A stretch of DNA of 64,000 nucleotides from Pseudomonadota bacterium. GTDB taxonomy: Bacteria; Pseudomonadota; Gammaproteobacteria; Steroidobacterales; Steroidobacteraceae. The stretch spans positions 186,001 to 250,000 of the forward strand of contig JAFEDU010000003.1 of NCBI GenBank assembly GCA_018241425.1, in the 5' to 3' direction. The notes under the pieces were generated by a model. That model had not been told where the DNA came from. It did not search any database and saw nothing but the letters and a program-made list of their open reading frames with translations. Position 1 is the first letter of the stretch. Each line of letters starts with the position of its first letter. The position numbers and the translations under genes are program-made. Of this stretch, positions 33,550 through 42,596 are shown piece after piece.

Positions 33550-34125
33550 TCAATAAATCTTAAGTCCGCCGTACTTGCGGCGGATCCGGCGGTCGAGCGT
33601 ACGCCAGCCGAGCGCGAAGCCGAGTCCGAGGCCTGCGAGCACCGCGAGGCTCGCCCACACACCCGGGCGATGTGATTCGGGCGCGCCCACCGGCGCGAAC
33701 AGCGCGCCGCCCGAGGGCGCGGCGGCTTCACCGGCCGGAGCGCTCGCCGCGGCCGCCGCCGGCGGGGCCGGCTGCGCGGCGAGCTGCGCCGAGAGGCGGC
33801 TCACCTCGGCCTTGAGGCGCGCGACCTCGGCCTCGCTCTGCGCCAGGCGCGGGCGCATCGGCTCGTCGCCGGAGACGTACAGGGCCCGCAGCCACCCCTC
33901 GCGCCCGTCCGGCAGGCGCACGTGCACCGCTTCCCCGGCGCGCTCGATCAGTTCCACGCGGTCGCCGCTCTTGAGCGTGGCGACGCGCTCGCCGTTGCCG
34001 TCGGCGGTGCTGTTGAGGCTCACCACCACCTGTTCGACGACGTAGAGGCTCTCGCCGGCCGCGAGCGGCGCGGCGGCGGCGGCGAAGGCCGCGCACGCAA
34101 GCCAGGCGCGCCGGCGGCTGTTCAC
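33550..34125 (-). CDS. SH3-domain membrane-anchored protein (TIGR04211-like)
   Basis: 191 residues. A signal peptide (about 1-27) precedes a bacterial SH3 domain (about 30-92: VVVSLNSTADGNGERVATLKSGDRVELIER, then LPDGREGWLRALYVS). A coiled coil of some 25 residues (ARLKAEVSRLSAQLAA), an Ala/Pro linker and a C-terminal membrane helix (about 158-178) follow, with a basic tail (RRIRRKYGGLKIY) in the cytoplasm. This is the layout of the SH3-and-anchor family, whose role in the envelope is not established. The GTG start overlaps the prlC stop in GTGA. A longer upstream frame is a shadow of prlC. Confidence 0.85.
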   Translation of the reverse strand: MNSRRRAWLACAAFAAAAAPLAAGESLYVVEQVVVSLNSTADGNGERVATLKSGDRVELIERAGEAVHVRLPDGREGWLRALYVSGDEPMRPRLAQSEAEVARLKAEVSRLSAQLAAQPAPPAAAAASAPAGEAAAPSGGALFAPVGAPESHRPGVWASLAVLAGLGLGFALGWRTLDRRIRRKYGGLKIY

Positions 34126-36161
34126 GCGCGCGCGGGGCTGGGAGCGGCGAGGATGCCGTGCTGCTTCAGGAGCGCGCGCACGTCCGGGCGCCGCCCCCGG
34201 AACTCGACGAACGCCTCGAGCGCCTCGCGGCTGCCGCCGCGGCTCAGGATCGCATCGACGAAGCGCTGCGCCGTGGCGGCATCGAACACGCCCGATTCCT
34301 CGAAGGCGGCGAAGGCATCCGCGGCCAGTACCTCGGCCCACTTGTAGCTGTAGTACCCGGCCGCATAGCCGCCGGCGAAGATGTGCCCGAAGCTGTGCGG
34401 GAAGCGGTTCCAGGACGGCACCGGCACGACGGCGACCTCGGCGCGCACCTCGTCCAGGATCTGGCGTATTCGGCCGCCACGCTCGGGCGAGTACTCGGTG
34501 TGGATGCGGAAGTCGAACAGCGCGAACTCCAGCTGCCGCATCATCTGCAGGCCCGCGTGGAAGCTGCGCGTCTCGATGAGGCGCGCCTGCTGCTCGCGCG
34601 GCAGCGCTTCCCCGGTCTCGTAGTGGCCCGAGATGCGCTGCAGCACCTCCGGGTTCCAGGCGTAGTTCTCCAGGAACTGCGAGGGCAGCTCGACCGCGTC
34701 CCAGGCCACCCCGTTGATGCCGGCGATGCTCGGATAGTCAACGCGCGTGAGCAGGTGGTGCAGGCCGTGCCCGAACTCGTGAAAGAGCGTCACGACGTCA
34801 TCGTGCGTGAGCAGCGCCGGGCGGTCGGCGCCCGGGGGCAGGAAGTTGCACACGAGGTAGGCGACCGGCAGGGCCGCGCCGGAGGCGAGGCGCTTGCGGC
34901 CGACGCACTCGTCCATCCAGGCGCCGCTGCGCTTGTTGGGGCGCGCGTAGGCGTCCAGGTAGAAGCTGCCGACGGGCTCGCCCTGCGCGTTCTGGATGTC
35001 GAACAGGCGCGCATCCGGATGCCACACCGGCGCCCCGGTCCGCTCGCGGATGCGGATGCCGAAGAGCCGCTCGGCCACCTCGAACAGGCCGGCGAGCACC
35101 TTGGGCAGCGGGAAGTAGGGCCGCAGTTCCTCCTGCGAGACCTTGAAGCGCTCGCGCTGCAGCCGCTCGGCGTAGAAGCCGACGTCCCAGGCCTCGAGCT
35201 TGTGACCGGCGAAGGCCTCGAGTTCCGCGAACTCCGCCTGGGCGGCGCTACGCGCCGCGCGCGCCAGCTCATGCAGGAACTTCAGCACCTCCGGGACGCT
35301 GGTGGCCATGCGCGTGGCGAGCGCGTACTCGGCGAAGTTGCCGAAGTCGAGGAGCCGCGCGGCCTCGTGGCGGCGCTTGAGGATCTCCTCCATCACCTGC
35401 GAGTTGTCCCAGCGCCCGGCGTTCGGGCCCTGGTCGGAGGCGCGCGTGGTCCAGGCCTCGTAGAAGGCGCGGCGCAGCCCCGGCGATTCGGCATCGGTCA
35501 CGACCGCCACGTAGGTGGGCTGGTCGAGGCTCAGGACCCACCCGGGCAGCCCCTGCTCGGCGGCGCGCTGGCGGGCCTGCTCGATGAGCATGTCGTTCAG
35601 GCCGCGCAGTTCCGCGGCCTCCGTGACGTGGCGGCTCCAGGCCTTGGTGGCATCGAGCACGTTTTCCTCGAACTTCGCCTGCAGCTGCGTGAGCTCGAGC
35701 ATCGCCTGCTTGAAGCGCTCCTTGCGCTCGACCGGCAGGCCGACGCCCGCCAGGCGGAAGTCGCGCACCCGGTGCGCGATCAGCTGGCGCTGCACGGGCT
35801 TGAGCGACCCGGCCTCGCGCTCGGCGACCGTGCGGTAGGCGCGGAACAGCGGCTCGCTCTGTGCCAGGTCGGTCTGGTAGGCCGACAGCAGTGGCAGGCA
35901 GGCGTTGTACCCTAAGCGCAGCGCCTCGGAGTTCACCACCGCATTCAGGTGGCTCACCGGCGACCAGGTGCGGATGGTGCGGTGGTGGAGCTCCTCCAGC
36001 GGCTCGACCACGGAGGCGAAGGTGGGATCCTGGCGCTGCGCGAGTTCCTCGATCCGCGCCCGGTTCTGGTCCAGCAGCTCCCGCACGGCCGGCTCCACGT
36101 GTTCGGGCCGGATCTTGAGGAACTGGGGCAGCGGCTCCTGGCCGAGTAAGGGGTTATCCAT
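34122..36161 (-). CDS. prlC: Oligopeptidase A (M3 metallopeptidase)
   Basis: 679 residues, against 680 in E. coli. The zinc site HEFGH is at 461-465 (TLFHEFGHGLHHLL), with the further M3 elements DYPSIAGINGVAWDAVELPSQ (the third zinc ligand region) and the substrate-binding HIFAGGYAAGYYSYKWAEV. The enzyme degrades short peptides in the cytoplasm, including cleaved signal peptides. The N terminus MDNPLL is the usual PrlC start; an ATG two codons upstream is an alternative. It is divergent from gor and overlaps the SH3-domain gene downstream. Confidence 0.95.
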   Translation of the reverse strand: MDNPLLGQEPLPQFLKIRPEHVEPAVRELLDQNRARIEELAQRQDPTFASVVEPLEELHHRTIRTWSPVSHLNAVVNSEALRLGYNACLPLLSAYQTDLAQSEPLFRAYRTVAEREAGSLKPVQRQLIAHRVRDFRLAGVGLPVERKERFKQAMLELTQLQAKFEENVLDATKAWSRHVTEAAELRGLNDMLIEQARQRAAEQGLPGWVLSLDQPTYVAVVTDAESPGLRRAFYEAWTTRASDQGPNAGRWDNSQVMEEILKRRHEAARLLDFGNFAEYALATRMATSVPEVLKFLHELARAARSAAQAEFAELEAFAGHKLEAWDVGFYAERLQRERFKVSQEELRPYFPLPKVLAGLFEVAERLFGIRIRERTGAPVWHPDARLFDIQNAQGEPVGSFYLDAYARPNKRSGAWMDECVGRKRLASGAALPVAYLVCNFLPPGADRPALLTHDDVVTLFHEFGHGLHHLLTRVDYPSIAGINGVAWDAVELPSQFLENYAWNPEVLQRISGHYETGEALPREQQARLIETRSFHAGLQMMRQLEFALFDFRIHTEYSPERGGRIRQILDEVRAEVAVVPVPSWNRFPHSFGHIFAGGYAAGYYSYKWAEVLAADAFAAFEESGVFDAATAQRFVDAILSRGGSREALEAFVEFRGRRPDVRALLKQHGILAAPSPARA

Positions 36162-36300
36162 GCACATCCCGTCCGCCGGAAGGGGGACATTGTAGCGACC
36201 CGAACGACCCGGTGCCCCCGACCCCGCTTTGGGGGGCTGGACCCGCGGCCGCACACACCTCATATAACATGGCGCGGACTCCAGAAATCTCAAGACACCC
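36162..36300. other. Divergent promoter region between prlC and gor
   Basis: 139 bases with no gene. CATATAACATGG near 36261-36272 is the only AT-rich element and could provide a -10 box (TATAAC) toward gor or, on the other strand, toward prlC. No matching -35 at the right distance is seen. Confidence 0.3.
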
Positions 36301-37650
36301 ATGAATGAGACACACGACCTGGTGGTGATCGGCGGCGGCAGCGGCGGTCTCGCCGCAGCGCAGCGAGCGGCCGAGTACGGGGCCCGCGTGGCCCTGATCG
36401 AGTCCGGCCGCCTCGGGGGCACCTGCGTGAACGTCGGCTGCGTGCCGAAGAAGATCATGTGGAACGCCGCCGACCTCGCCGAGGCGCTCCACGATGCCCC
36501 CGACTACGGCTTTGCGGTCGAGGTGCAGGGCCTCGATTTCGCGCGGCTGAAGGAGAAGCGCGACGCCTACATCCACCGCCTGAACGGCCTGTACGCCGCG
36601 AACCTCGCCAAGCGCGGCGTCGAGCACATCGCCGCGCGCGGGCGGCTGCTGGATGCGCACCGGGTCGAGGCGGGCGGCCGCGTTCTGAGCGCACCCCACG
36701 TCATCATCGCGACCGGCGGACGGCCGGCCGTGCCGGACGTACCCGGTGCCGCCCACGGCATCACCTCCGACGGGTTCTTCGAGCTCAAGACCCGGCCGCA
36801 GCGCGTGGCGGTGGTCGGCGGCGGCTACATCGCGGTCGAGCTCGCCGGCATCTTCGCCGCCCTGGGGAGCGAGACCTCGCTCGTGATGCGCGGCAGCCGG
36901 GCGCTGCGCAACTTCGATGCCATGCTGGGCGAGGCGGCGGTCGGCGCGCTCAAGGAAAGCGGCGTGAACGTGGTGACGGGGGCGCGCCTGCACGCGCTTA
37001 CGCGCGCCGGATCGGGTGCCCTCACGCTCAGCCTCGAGACCGGTCCCCTGGGACCGTTCGATGCCGTGGTGTGGGCCATCGGGCGCGTGCCCCAGGTCGA
37101 GGGCTTGGGCCTGGAGCAGGCCGGCGTGTCACGCGACCCACAGGGATGCATCGTCACCGACAAGTTCCAGGAGACCGGCGTGCACGGGGTGTATGCCATC
37201 GGGGACGTGACCGGGCGGGCCCAGCTCACGCCGGTCGCGATCGCCGCCGGGCGGCGTCTCTCGGACCGCGTCTTCGGCGGCCAGGCCGGCCGGCACCTCG
37301 ACTACGAGAACATCCCCACCGTCATCTTCGGCCACCCGCCGCTCGGCACGGTGGGCCTGAGCGAGGAGCAGGCGGTGAAGCGCTTCGGCGCCGGTGAGGT
37401 GCGCACGTTCCGCGCCGGCTTCGTGCCGCTCTATCACGCCATGACCCGCGAAAAGGTGCGGGTGGAGATGAAGCTCGTCACCACCGGTGCCGAGCAGCGC
37501 ATCGTCGGCCTGCACGTGGCGGGGGCCGGGGCGGACGAGATGCTGCAGGGATTCGCGGTCGCGGTGCGCATGGGGGCGACCAAGAAGGACTTCGACGACA
37601 CGGTGGCGATCCACCCGACCAGCGCCGAGGAATTCGTGACCATGCGCTGA
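36301..37650 (+). CDS. gor: Glutathione-disulfide reductase
   Basis: 449 residues, typical length. The FAD motif GGGSGGLAAAQRAAEYG, the redox pair C42/C47 (GGTCVNVGCVPKK), the NADPH-domain motif GGGYIAVELAGIFAALG, the second FAD motif (GVYAIGDVTGRAQLTPVA) and the catalytic C-terminal HPTSAEEFVTMR are all present. The post-GxGxxA region has VMRGSRALRNFD, compatible with the arginine pocket for NADPH. It keeps glutathione reduced in the cytoplasm. Single gene on its strand; it converges on aroE. Confidence 0.95.
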   Translation: MNETHDLVVIGGGSGGLAAAQRAAEYGARVALIESGRLGGTCVNVGCVPKKIMWNAADLAEALHDAPDYGFAVEVQGLDFARLKEKRDAYIHRLNGLYAANLAKRGVEHIAARGRLLDAHRVEAGGRVLSAPHVIIATGGRPAVPDVPGAAHGITSDGFFELKTRPQRVAVVGGGYIAVELAGIFAALGSETSLVMRGSRALRNFDAMLGEAAVGALKESGVNVVTGARLHALTRAGSGALTLSLETGPLGPFDAVVWAIGRVPQVEGLGLEQAGVSRDPQGCIVTDKFQETGVHGVYAIGDVTGRAQLTPVAIAAGRRLSDRVFGGQAGRHLDYENIPTVIFGHPPLGTVGLSEEQAVKRFGAGEVRTFRAGFVPLYHAMTREKVRVEMKLVTTGAEQRIVGLHVAGAGADEMLQGFAVAVRMGATKKDFDDTVAIHPTSAEEFVTMR

Positions 37651-37658
37651 AGGCGCGC

Positions 37659-37679
37659 GTGCCGTGCGGTGCACGGCAC
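37659..37679. terminator. Hairpin between convergent gor and aroE
   Basis: GTGCCGTG (37659-37666) and CACGGCAC (37672-37679) form a perfect eight-base stem with a five-base loop in the 37-base gap between two convergent stops. It is well placed to end transcription from both sides, although neither side has a U-tract. Confidence 0.5.
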
Positions 37680-37687
37680 CTCAATCC

Positions 37688-38527
37688 TCAGGCGTAGGCT
37701 CCACCGGCGCGCTCGCGCAGCGCATCCATGACCTGCGCGGTGGCCGGCCGCACGCCGCGCCACAGCCGGAACGACTCGGCCGCCTGCTCGACCAGCATGC
37801 CCAGTCCCTGCAGTGCCCGCGTGCAGCCGCGCTCGCGCGCCCAGCGCACGAACGCCGTGGCACTGCGCCCGTAGGCGAGGTCGTAGCACACGGTCTGCGC
37901 GCTGAGCGCGCCTTCCGGGATCGGCGGGATCTCGCCCGAGAGGCTCGCGGACGTGGCGTTGATGATGAGGTCAAAGGGCTCCTGGTCGATGAACTCGAAA
38001 CCCACACCGTGGGTCGTCCCCAGGTCGGAGAACGCGGCGGCCAGGGCCTCGGCGCGCTCGGGCGTGCGGTTGGCGATCATCACCACCGTCGGCTCCAGGC
38101 TCAAAAGCGGCGCGAGGATGCCGCGCGTCGCTCCGCCGGCCCCCAGGATGAGGAGCCGCCGGTGCGTGATGACGAGCCCCAGGTTGTCGCACAGGTCGCG
38201 CACCAGGCCCGCGCCGTCGGTGTTGTCGCCCAGGAGCCCGTCGCCCTTGACCGCGAGCGTGTTGACCGCGGCCGCATGCGTGGCGCGCGCGGTCAGTTCG
38301 GTGGCGAGGTCCACCGCGGCGATCTTGTGCGGCAGGGTGATGTTGAGTCCCTTGCCGCCCCGGGCGAAGAACTCGGTCGCCTTGTCGTGGAACTCCGCGG
38401 GCGTCACGTCGTAGGGCCGGTAGCTCATGGCCTGGCTGGTCTCGCGCGCGAACATCGCGTGGATGAACGGCGAGAGGCTGTGGTGAACGGGGTGGCCGAA
38501 GACCCCATACTGGTCCGGTTCGCTCAT
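37688..38527 (-). CDS. aroE: Shikimate dehydrogenase
   Basis: 279 residues. Shikimate site SLSPFIH (17-23), catalytic K68 in NITLPHK and D104 in GDNTDGAG are present, as is the NADP motif GAGGATRG with NRTPERAE after it. C-terminal LQGLGMLVEQAAESFRLW is a family hallmark. It reduces 3-dehydroshikimate in aromatic amino acid synthesis. The ATG at 38527 overlaps the rlmJ stop in ATGA; a longer upstream frame is a shadow of rlmJ. No clear ribosome site stands before it, in keeping with coupled translation. Confidence 0.95.
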   Translation of the reverse strand: MSEPDQYGVFGHPVHHSLSPFIHAMFARETSQAMSYRPYDVTPAEFHDKATEFFARGGKGLNITLPHKIAAVDLATELTARATHAAAVNTLAVKGDGLLGDNTDGAGLVRDLCDNLGLVITHRRLLILGAGGATRGILAPLLSLEPTVVMIANRTPERAEALAAAFSDLGTTHGVGFEFIDQEPFDLIINATSASLSGEIPPIPEGALSAQTVCYDLAYGRSATAFVRWARERGCTRALQGLGMLVEQAAESFRLWRGVRPATAQVMDALRERAGGAYA

Positions 38528-39387
38528 GGTGAGTTGGATTCTGACACCATCACGGCGCTGCTGCCTGAATCGGCGCCGCCGCCCAGGGCACGGACCAGCT
38601 CGGCCTGCCACGCCGCCATGCGCTCGGCGATGAGGTGCGGCGGGTTCGCGATCAGCAGGCCCGAGCCGTTGAGGCCGACGCGCGAGTCGCGCCGGAACAG
38701 CCACAGCTCGCCTGCGAGCAGGCGGCCACCGACGGCGGCCGCGACCGAGGCGACGAACGCGCGCGCCACGCGTTCCTCCTTGACCGGGAACCAGGCGCAC
38801 ACGACCCCGGTAGGGAAACGCCTCAGTGCCTCGGCGAACCCCTCGCGAACCAGGACGTAGTCATCGCGCGTGTCCTCGTAGGGAGGGTCCATGAAGGTGA
38901 GCCCGCGCCGCTCGCGCGGCGGCAGGCAGGCCTTGAGGCGCGCGTAGCCGTCGCCGCGCTCGACCTGCGCGGGCGCGCCCCCGGGAACCGCGTCGCGCCA
39001 CTCGCGCACCCGCACGCCGAGATCGTGGGCCTCGCCACCCTGGAATTCGACCAGCACCGCGCGGTCCTGGGAGCGCAGGGCGCTCAAGGCCAGGAGCGGC
39101 GAGCCGGCGTACAGGTGAGGGTGCCCGAGGGCCGCCCGGACGCGCCCGAGCTGCCCGAGGTAGTCGTTGAGTTCGGGGGCCTCAAGCGCCGCAACCTTCA
39201 GGCGCGCGATGCCGGCGGCGGCTTCCGCGGTCGGGCTGGACAGGTCGTAGGCGCCGCGCCCCGCGTGGGTATCGAGGTACAGGAAGCCCTTGTCCTTGCG
39301 CTCGAGCGCCGCGATGAGCGCCAGGAGGGCGACGTGCTTGTGCACGTCGGCAAAGTTGCCGGCGTGGAAGCTGTGGCGGTACTTCAT
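38524..39387 (-). CDS. rlmJ: 23S rRNA (adenine2030-N6)-methyltransferase
   Basis: 287 residues. The N terminus MKYRHSFHAGNFADVHKHV is the family signature. The SAM site (LDTHAGRGAYDLS, 39-51) and the N6-adenine methyltransferase motif DPPYE (167-171) are in place. The enzyme methylates A2030 of 23S rRNA. It follows topA by 31 bases and overlaps aroE by four, ending the smg-topA-rlmJ-aroE series. Confidence 0.94.
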   Translation of the reverse strand: MKYRHSFHAGNFADVHKHVALLALIAALERKDKGFLYLDTHAGRGAYDLSSPTAEAAAGIARLKVAALEAPELNDYLGQLGRVRAALGHPHLYAGSPLLALSALRSQDRAVLVEFQGGEAHDLGVRVREWRDAVPGGAPAQVERGDGYARLKACLPPRERRGLTFMDPPYEDTRDDYVLVREGFAEALRRFPTGVVCAWFPVKEERVARAFVASVAAAVGGRLLAGELWLFRRDSRVGLNGSGLLIANPPHLIAERMAAWQAELVRALGGGADSGSSAVMVSESNSP

Positions 39388-39418
39388 GCGCGCTTGACCG
39401 GCGCGCCCGACAAGGGCG

Positions 39419-42028
39419 CTATTTCAGGCGCCGCGCACGCCCGGTCGCGGCGCCCGCCGTGGTGCGGGCCTTGCCGGCGGCGCTCTTGGCCGCAGCACCC
39501 GCGGGCCGGCTCTTCTTGGCCCGGACGGTGCGCGGGGCGGCGTGCAGGCTGGCCTTCTTGGCGGCGGCCTTCGGCGCGGGGGCTGCCGCGTCCGCAGGCG
39601 CCGCGGCTGCCTTGCCGTTGCCGCGGGTCTTCTTAGCGGCGGCCGGCTTTGCGGCTGCATCGGCGGCGGGCGCTGGCGCGGCAGCGGTCTTCTTGCGGCC
39701 GAAGCGACCGAAGCGACCGCCGCGCTCGGGGGCTGCGGCCAGGAACACGCGACACTCCTCGAGCGTCAGGCTCTTAGGGTCGCGGTCCTTGGGGATCTTC
39801 GCGTTCTTCTTCTTGTCGGTGATGTAGGGCCCGTAGCGGCCGTTGAGCACCTGGATTCCCTCGTCCGGGAAGTCCTGGATGATGCGGTTCGCGTCCGCCT
39901 CCTTCTTCAGGCGGATCACCTCGCGGGCGCGCTCCAGCGTCACCGTGTAGGGATCGTCCTCCTTCAGCGAGGCGTACTTGCTGCCGTACTTCACGTACGG
40001 CCCGAAGCGCCCGACGTTGGCGACGATGGTCTCGCCCGCCTCGGTCTCCCCGAGGGTGCGCGGCAGCTTGAACAGCTCCATCGCATCCGCGAGGTTGATG
40101 TGGTCCATCTTCTGGCCGGGCCTGAGGCCCGCGAAGCGGGGCTTTTCCTCGTCGTCCTTGGTGCCGATCTGCACGAACGGCCCGTAGCGTCCCATGCGCA
40201 CGGTCACGGGCTTGCCAGTCGCGGGATCCTTGCCCAGCTCGCGCGCCATCGCCACCTGCTCGCGGGTGACGGTCTTCTCGATCTTGTCGACCTGGTGGAT
40301 GAAGGGCTTCCAGAACTTCTCCAGCGGCGCGGTCCATTCCTCCTCGCCGCGCGAGACCGCATCCAGCTCGTCCTCCATGTCGGCGGTGAAGCCGTACTCC
40401 ACGTACTTGTGGAAGTGCTGCGTGAGGAAGCGGCAGACGATCTTGCCGATGTCGGTCGGCACGAAGCGGCGGCTGTCCATCTCCACGTACTCGCGGTCCT
40501 GCAGCGTGGAGATGATGGTCGCGTAGGTGGACGGCCGGCCGATGCCGTGCTCCTCGAGCGCCTTCACCAGGGAAGCCTCGCTGTAGCGCGGCGGCGGCTC
40601 GGTGAAGTGCTGCTCGGCCTTAAGCGCCGCAAGTTCCACCGTGTCGCCCTCGTTCATCGCCGGCAGCACGTGGTCGCCGTCGTCGGTCTTGCCGTCGTCG
40701 GTGCCCTCCTGGTAGACGGCGATGTAGCCGGGCTTCACCAGCGTCGAGCCGTTGGCGCGCAGCAGGTGCCGCTGCGGGCCCTCGGCGCCGGCGAGCATGT
40801 CGACGGCCACCGTGTCGTAGATCGCGTGGCTCATCTGCGAGGCCACGGCGCGCTTCCAGATCAGCGCGTACAGGCGGTACAGATCATCGTCGATCTTGCC
40901 CTCGACGTCGGCCGGCGTGATGGCGGCGGAGGTCGGGCGGATGGCCTCGTGGGCTTCCTGGGCGTTCTTGGATTTGGTCTTGTAGACGCGCGGCTCCTCG
41001 GCCACCTCGTCCTTGCCGTACAGGCGTGCGGCGACTGAGCGGATCTCGGTCACGGCCTCCGCGGCCAGCGAGACCGAGTCGGTACGCATGTAAGTAATGA
41101 GTCCGACGTTGCCCTCGCCGATGTCCACGCCCTCGTAGAGCTGCTGCGCGAGGCGCATGGTGCGGCGCGCGTTGAAGCCGAGTTTGCGGGCCGCTTCCTG
41201 CTGCAGGGTGGAAGTGGTGAAGGGCGGCGCGGGGTTGCGGCGGCGCTGCTTCTTGTCGATGGCGACCACGCGCAGGCGGCCACCCGCGTCCGCGCTGCCG
41301 CCGGCGGCCGCGAGGATCGTGCTCTCGACCTCGCGCGCGGCGGTCTCGTTGGTGAAGCTGAACTGCTCGACCTTCTGGCCGCGGTACTCGAGCAGCTTCA
41401 ACGGGAAGGACTGCGCGCTGTGGCGCCCCTCGCCCTCGATGGTCCAGTACTCCTGGGCGCGGAAGGCGTCGATCTCCTCCTCGCGCTCACAGATCATGCG
41501 CAGCGCCGGGCTCTGCACGCGCCCGGCCGACAGGCCCTGGCGCACCTTCTTCCACAGGAGCGGGGAGAGGTTGAAGCCCACCAGGTAGTCGAGCGCGCGG
41601 CGCGCCTGCTGGGCGTTGACGAGCTCGAGCGACAGGCCGCGCGGCTCGCCCACGGCCTCGCGGATGGCGTTCTTGGTGATCTCGTAGAACACCACGCGGT
41701 GCACGTCCTTGCCCGCGAGGTCGCCGCGTTCCTTCAGGATCTCCTTCAGGTGCCAGGCGATCGCCTCGCCCTCGCGGTCCGGGTCGGTCGCCAGGTACAG
41801 CGCCTTGGACTTCTTCAGGCTCTTGGCGATCGCCTCGACGTGCCGCTCGTTCTTCTCCAGCACGCGGTACTTCATGGCGTAGCCGTCGTCGGGATCGACC
41901 GCCCCTTCCTTGGGGATCAGGTCGCGCACGTGGCCGTAGGAGGCGAGCACCTCGAAGTCCCGTCCGAGGTACTTCTTGATGGTCTTCGCCTTGGCCGGCG
42001 ACTCGACTATGACCAGGTTGTCTGCCAT
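39419..42028 (-). CDS. topA: DNA topoisomerase I
   Basis: 869 residues. The Toprim domain (VIVESPAKAKTIKKYLG; TDPDREGEAIAWHL) and the active-site tyrosine Y313 (LITYMRTDS) are intact. After the core there are no CxxC zinc ribbons; instead there are repeats with GRYGPFVQIG, GRFGPYVKYGSKYASL and NGRYGPYITDKKKNAK, then an Ala/Lys-rich tail of about 100 residues (770-869) rich in KKT, AAAK and KKS. This organisation differs from E. coli TopA and matches the zinc-less C-terminal-repeat type. It relaxes negative supercoils. It follows smg by 88 bases. Confidence 0.95.
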   Translation of the reverse strand: MADNLVIVESPAKAKTIKKYLGRDFEVLASYGHVRDLIPKEGAVDPDDGYAMKYRVLEKNERHVEAIAKSLKKSKALYLATDPDREGEAIAWHLKEILKERGDLAGKDVHRVVFYEITKNAIREAVGEPRGLSLELVNAQQARRALDYLVGFNLSPLLWKKVRQGLSAGRVQSPALRMICEREEEIDAFRAQEYWTIEGEGRHSAQSFPLKLLEYRGQKVEQFSFTNETAAREVESTILAAAGGSADAGGRLRVVAIDKKQRRRNPAPPFTTSTLQQEAARKLGFNARRTMRLAQQLYEGVDIGEGNVGLITYMRTDSVSLAAEAVTEIRSVAARLYGKDEVAEEPRVYKTKSKNAQEAHEAIRPTSAAITPADVEGKIDDDLYRLYALIWKRAVASQMSHAIYDTVAVDMLAGAEGPQRHLLRANGSTLVKPGYIAVYQEGTDDGKTDDGDHVLPAMNEGDTVELAALKAEQHFTEPPPRYSEASLVKALEEHGIGRPSTYATIISTLQDREYVEMDSRRFVPTDIGKIVCRFLTQHFHKYVEYGFTADMEDELDAVSRGEEEWTAPLEKFWKPFIHQVDKIEKTVTREQVAMARELGKDPATGKPVTVRMGRYGPFVQIGTKDDEEKPRFAGLRPGQKMDHINLADAMELFKLPRTLGETEAGETIVANVGRFGPYVKYGSKYASLKEDDPYTVTLERAREVIRLKKEADANRIIQDFPDEGIQVLNGRYGPYITDKKKNAKIPKDRDPKSLTLEECRVFLAAAPERGGRFGRFGRKKTAAAPAPAADAAAKPAAAKKTRGNGKAAAAPADAAAPAPKAAAKKASLHAAPRTVRAKKSRPAGAAAKSAAGKARTTAGAATGRARRLK

Positions 42029-42116
42029 GACTCTCTTAGAAAACGCTCGTACCCAAAAACGAAAAACCGCGGACCGGCCGCGGCAGCTCTGCCCTCACCC
42101 GCGTGCCGCGCCCGAC

Positions 42117-42596
42117 TCAGTGCGGTGCGCCGAACTGCGCATCGTCCACCATGAGCCCGCCGAGCCGTTCGACGGCGATCTCCTGCCCGGGCTGGCTGGA
42201 GAGCACCATGAGCACCACCCACTTCAGCTGCTCGGTGTCCGGCTCGTCGGTGTCGAGCGCGAGCAGGCGCTCGATGACGATCTCGCGCTGCGCCACGTCC
42301 AGGACGCCGGCGCGCTCGAGACTCAGCAGCAGCCCCCGGCACTCGGTCGACAGCCGCGTGAGCTCGCTGTCGCTGAACACCCGTACCCCGCCGTGCGCCT
42401 TGCCGACGTTGCCCGACTCCTGGTGTCCGAAGGCCAGGTCCGTCAGCCAGTCCAGCGCACGCTCCACGTTCATGGGTGCGAATCCGGCCTGCTGAAGGTC
42501 GCGCGCCAGGTGCTCGCGCTCGGGCACATCCGGCTGCTCGTTGAGCATGTACCGGTCGAAGACGTAGATCAGGATGTCGAGGACGCTGCCAGTCAT
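42117..42596 (-). CDS. smg: Smg family protein (DUF494)
   Basis: 159 residues (157 in E. coli). The start MTGSVLDILIYVFDRYM and the body (LSLERAGVLDVAQREIVIERLLALD; LKWVVLMVLSSQPG) are those of the conserved Smg/DUF494 family, whose function is not known. The ATG at 42596 is chosen because the conserved sequence starts there; an upstream GTG would add 22 unlikely residues. The position directly before topA is standard, but the usual upstream partner dprA is missing. Confidence 0.92.
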   Translation of the reverse strand: MTGSVLDILIYVFDRYMLNEQPDVPEREHLARDLQQAGFAPMNVERALDWLTDLAFGHQESGNVGKAHGGVRVFSDSELTRLSTECRGLLLSLERAGVLDVAQREIVIERLLALDTDEPDTEQLKWVVLMVLSSQPGQEIAVERLGGLMVDDAQFGAPH

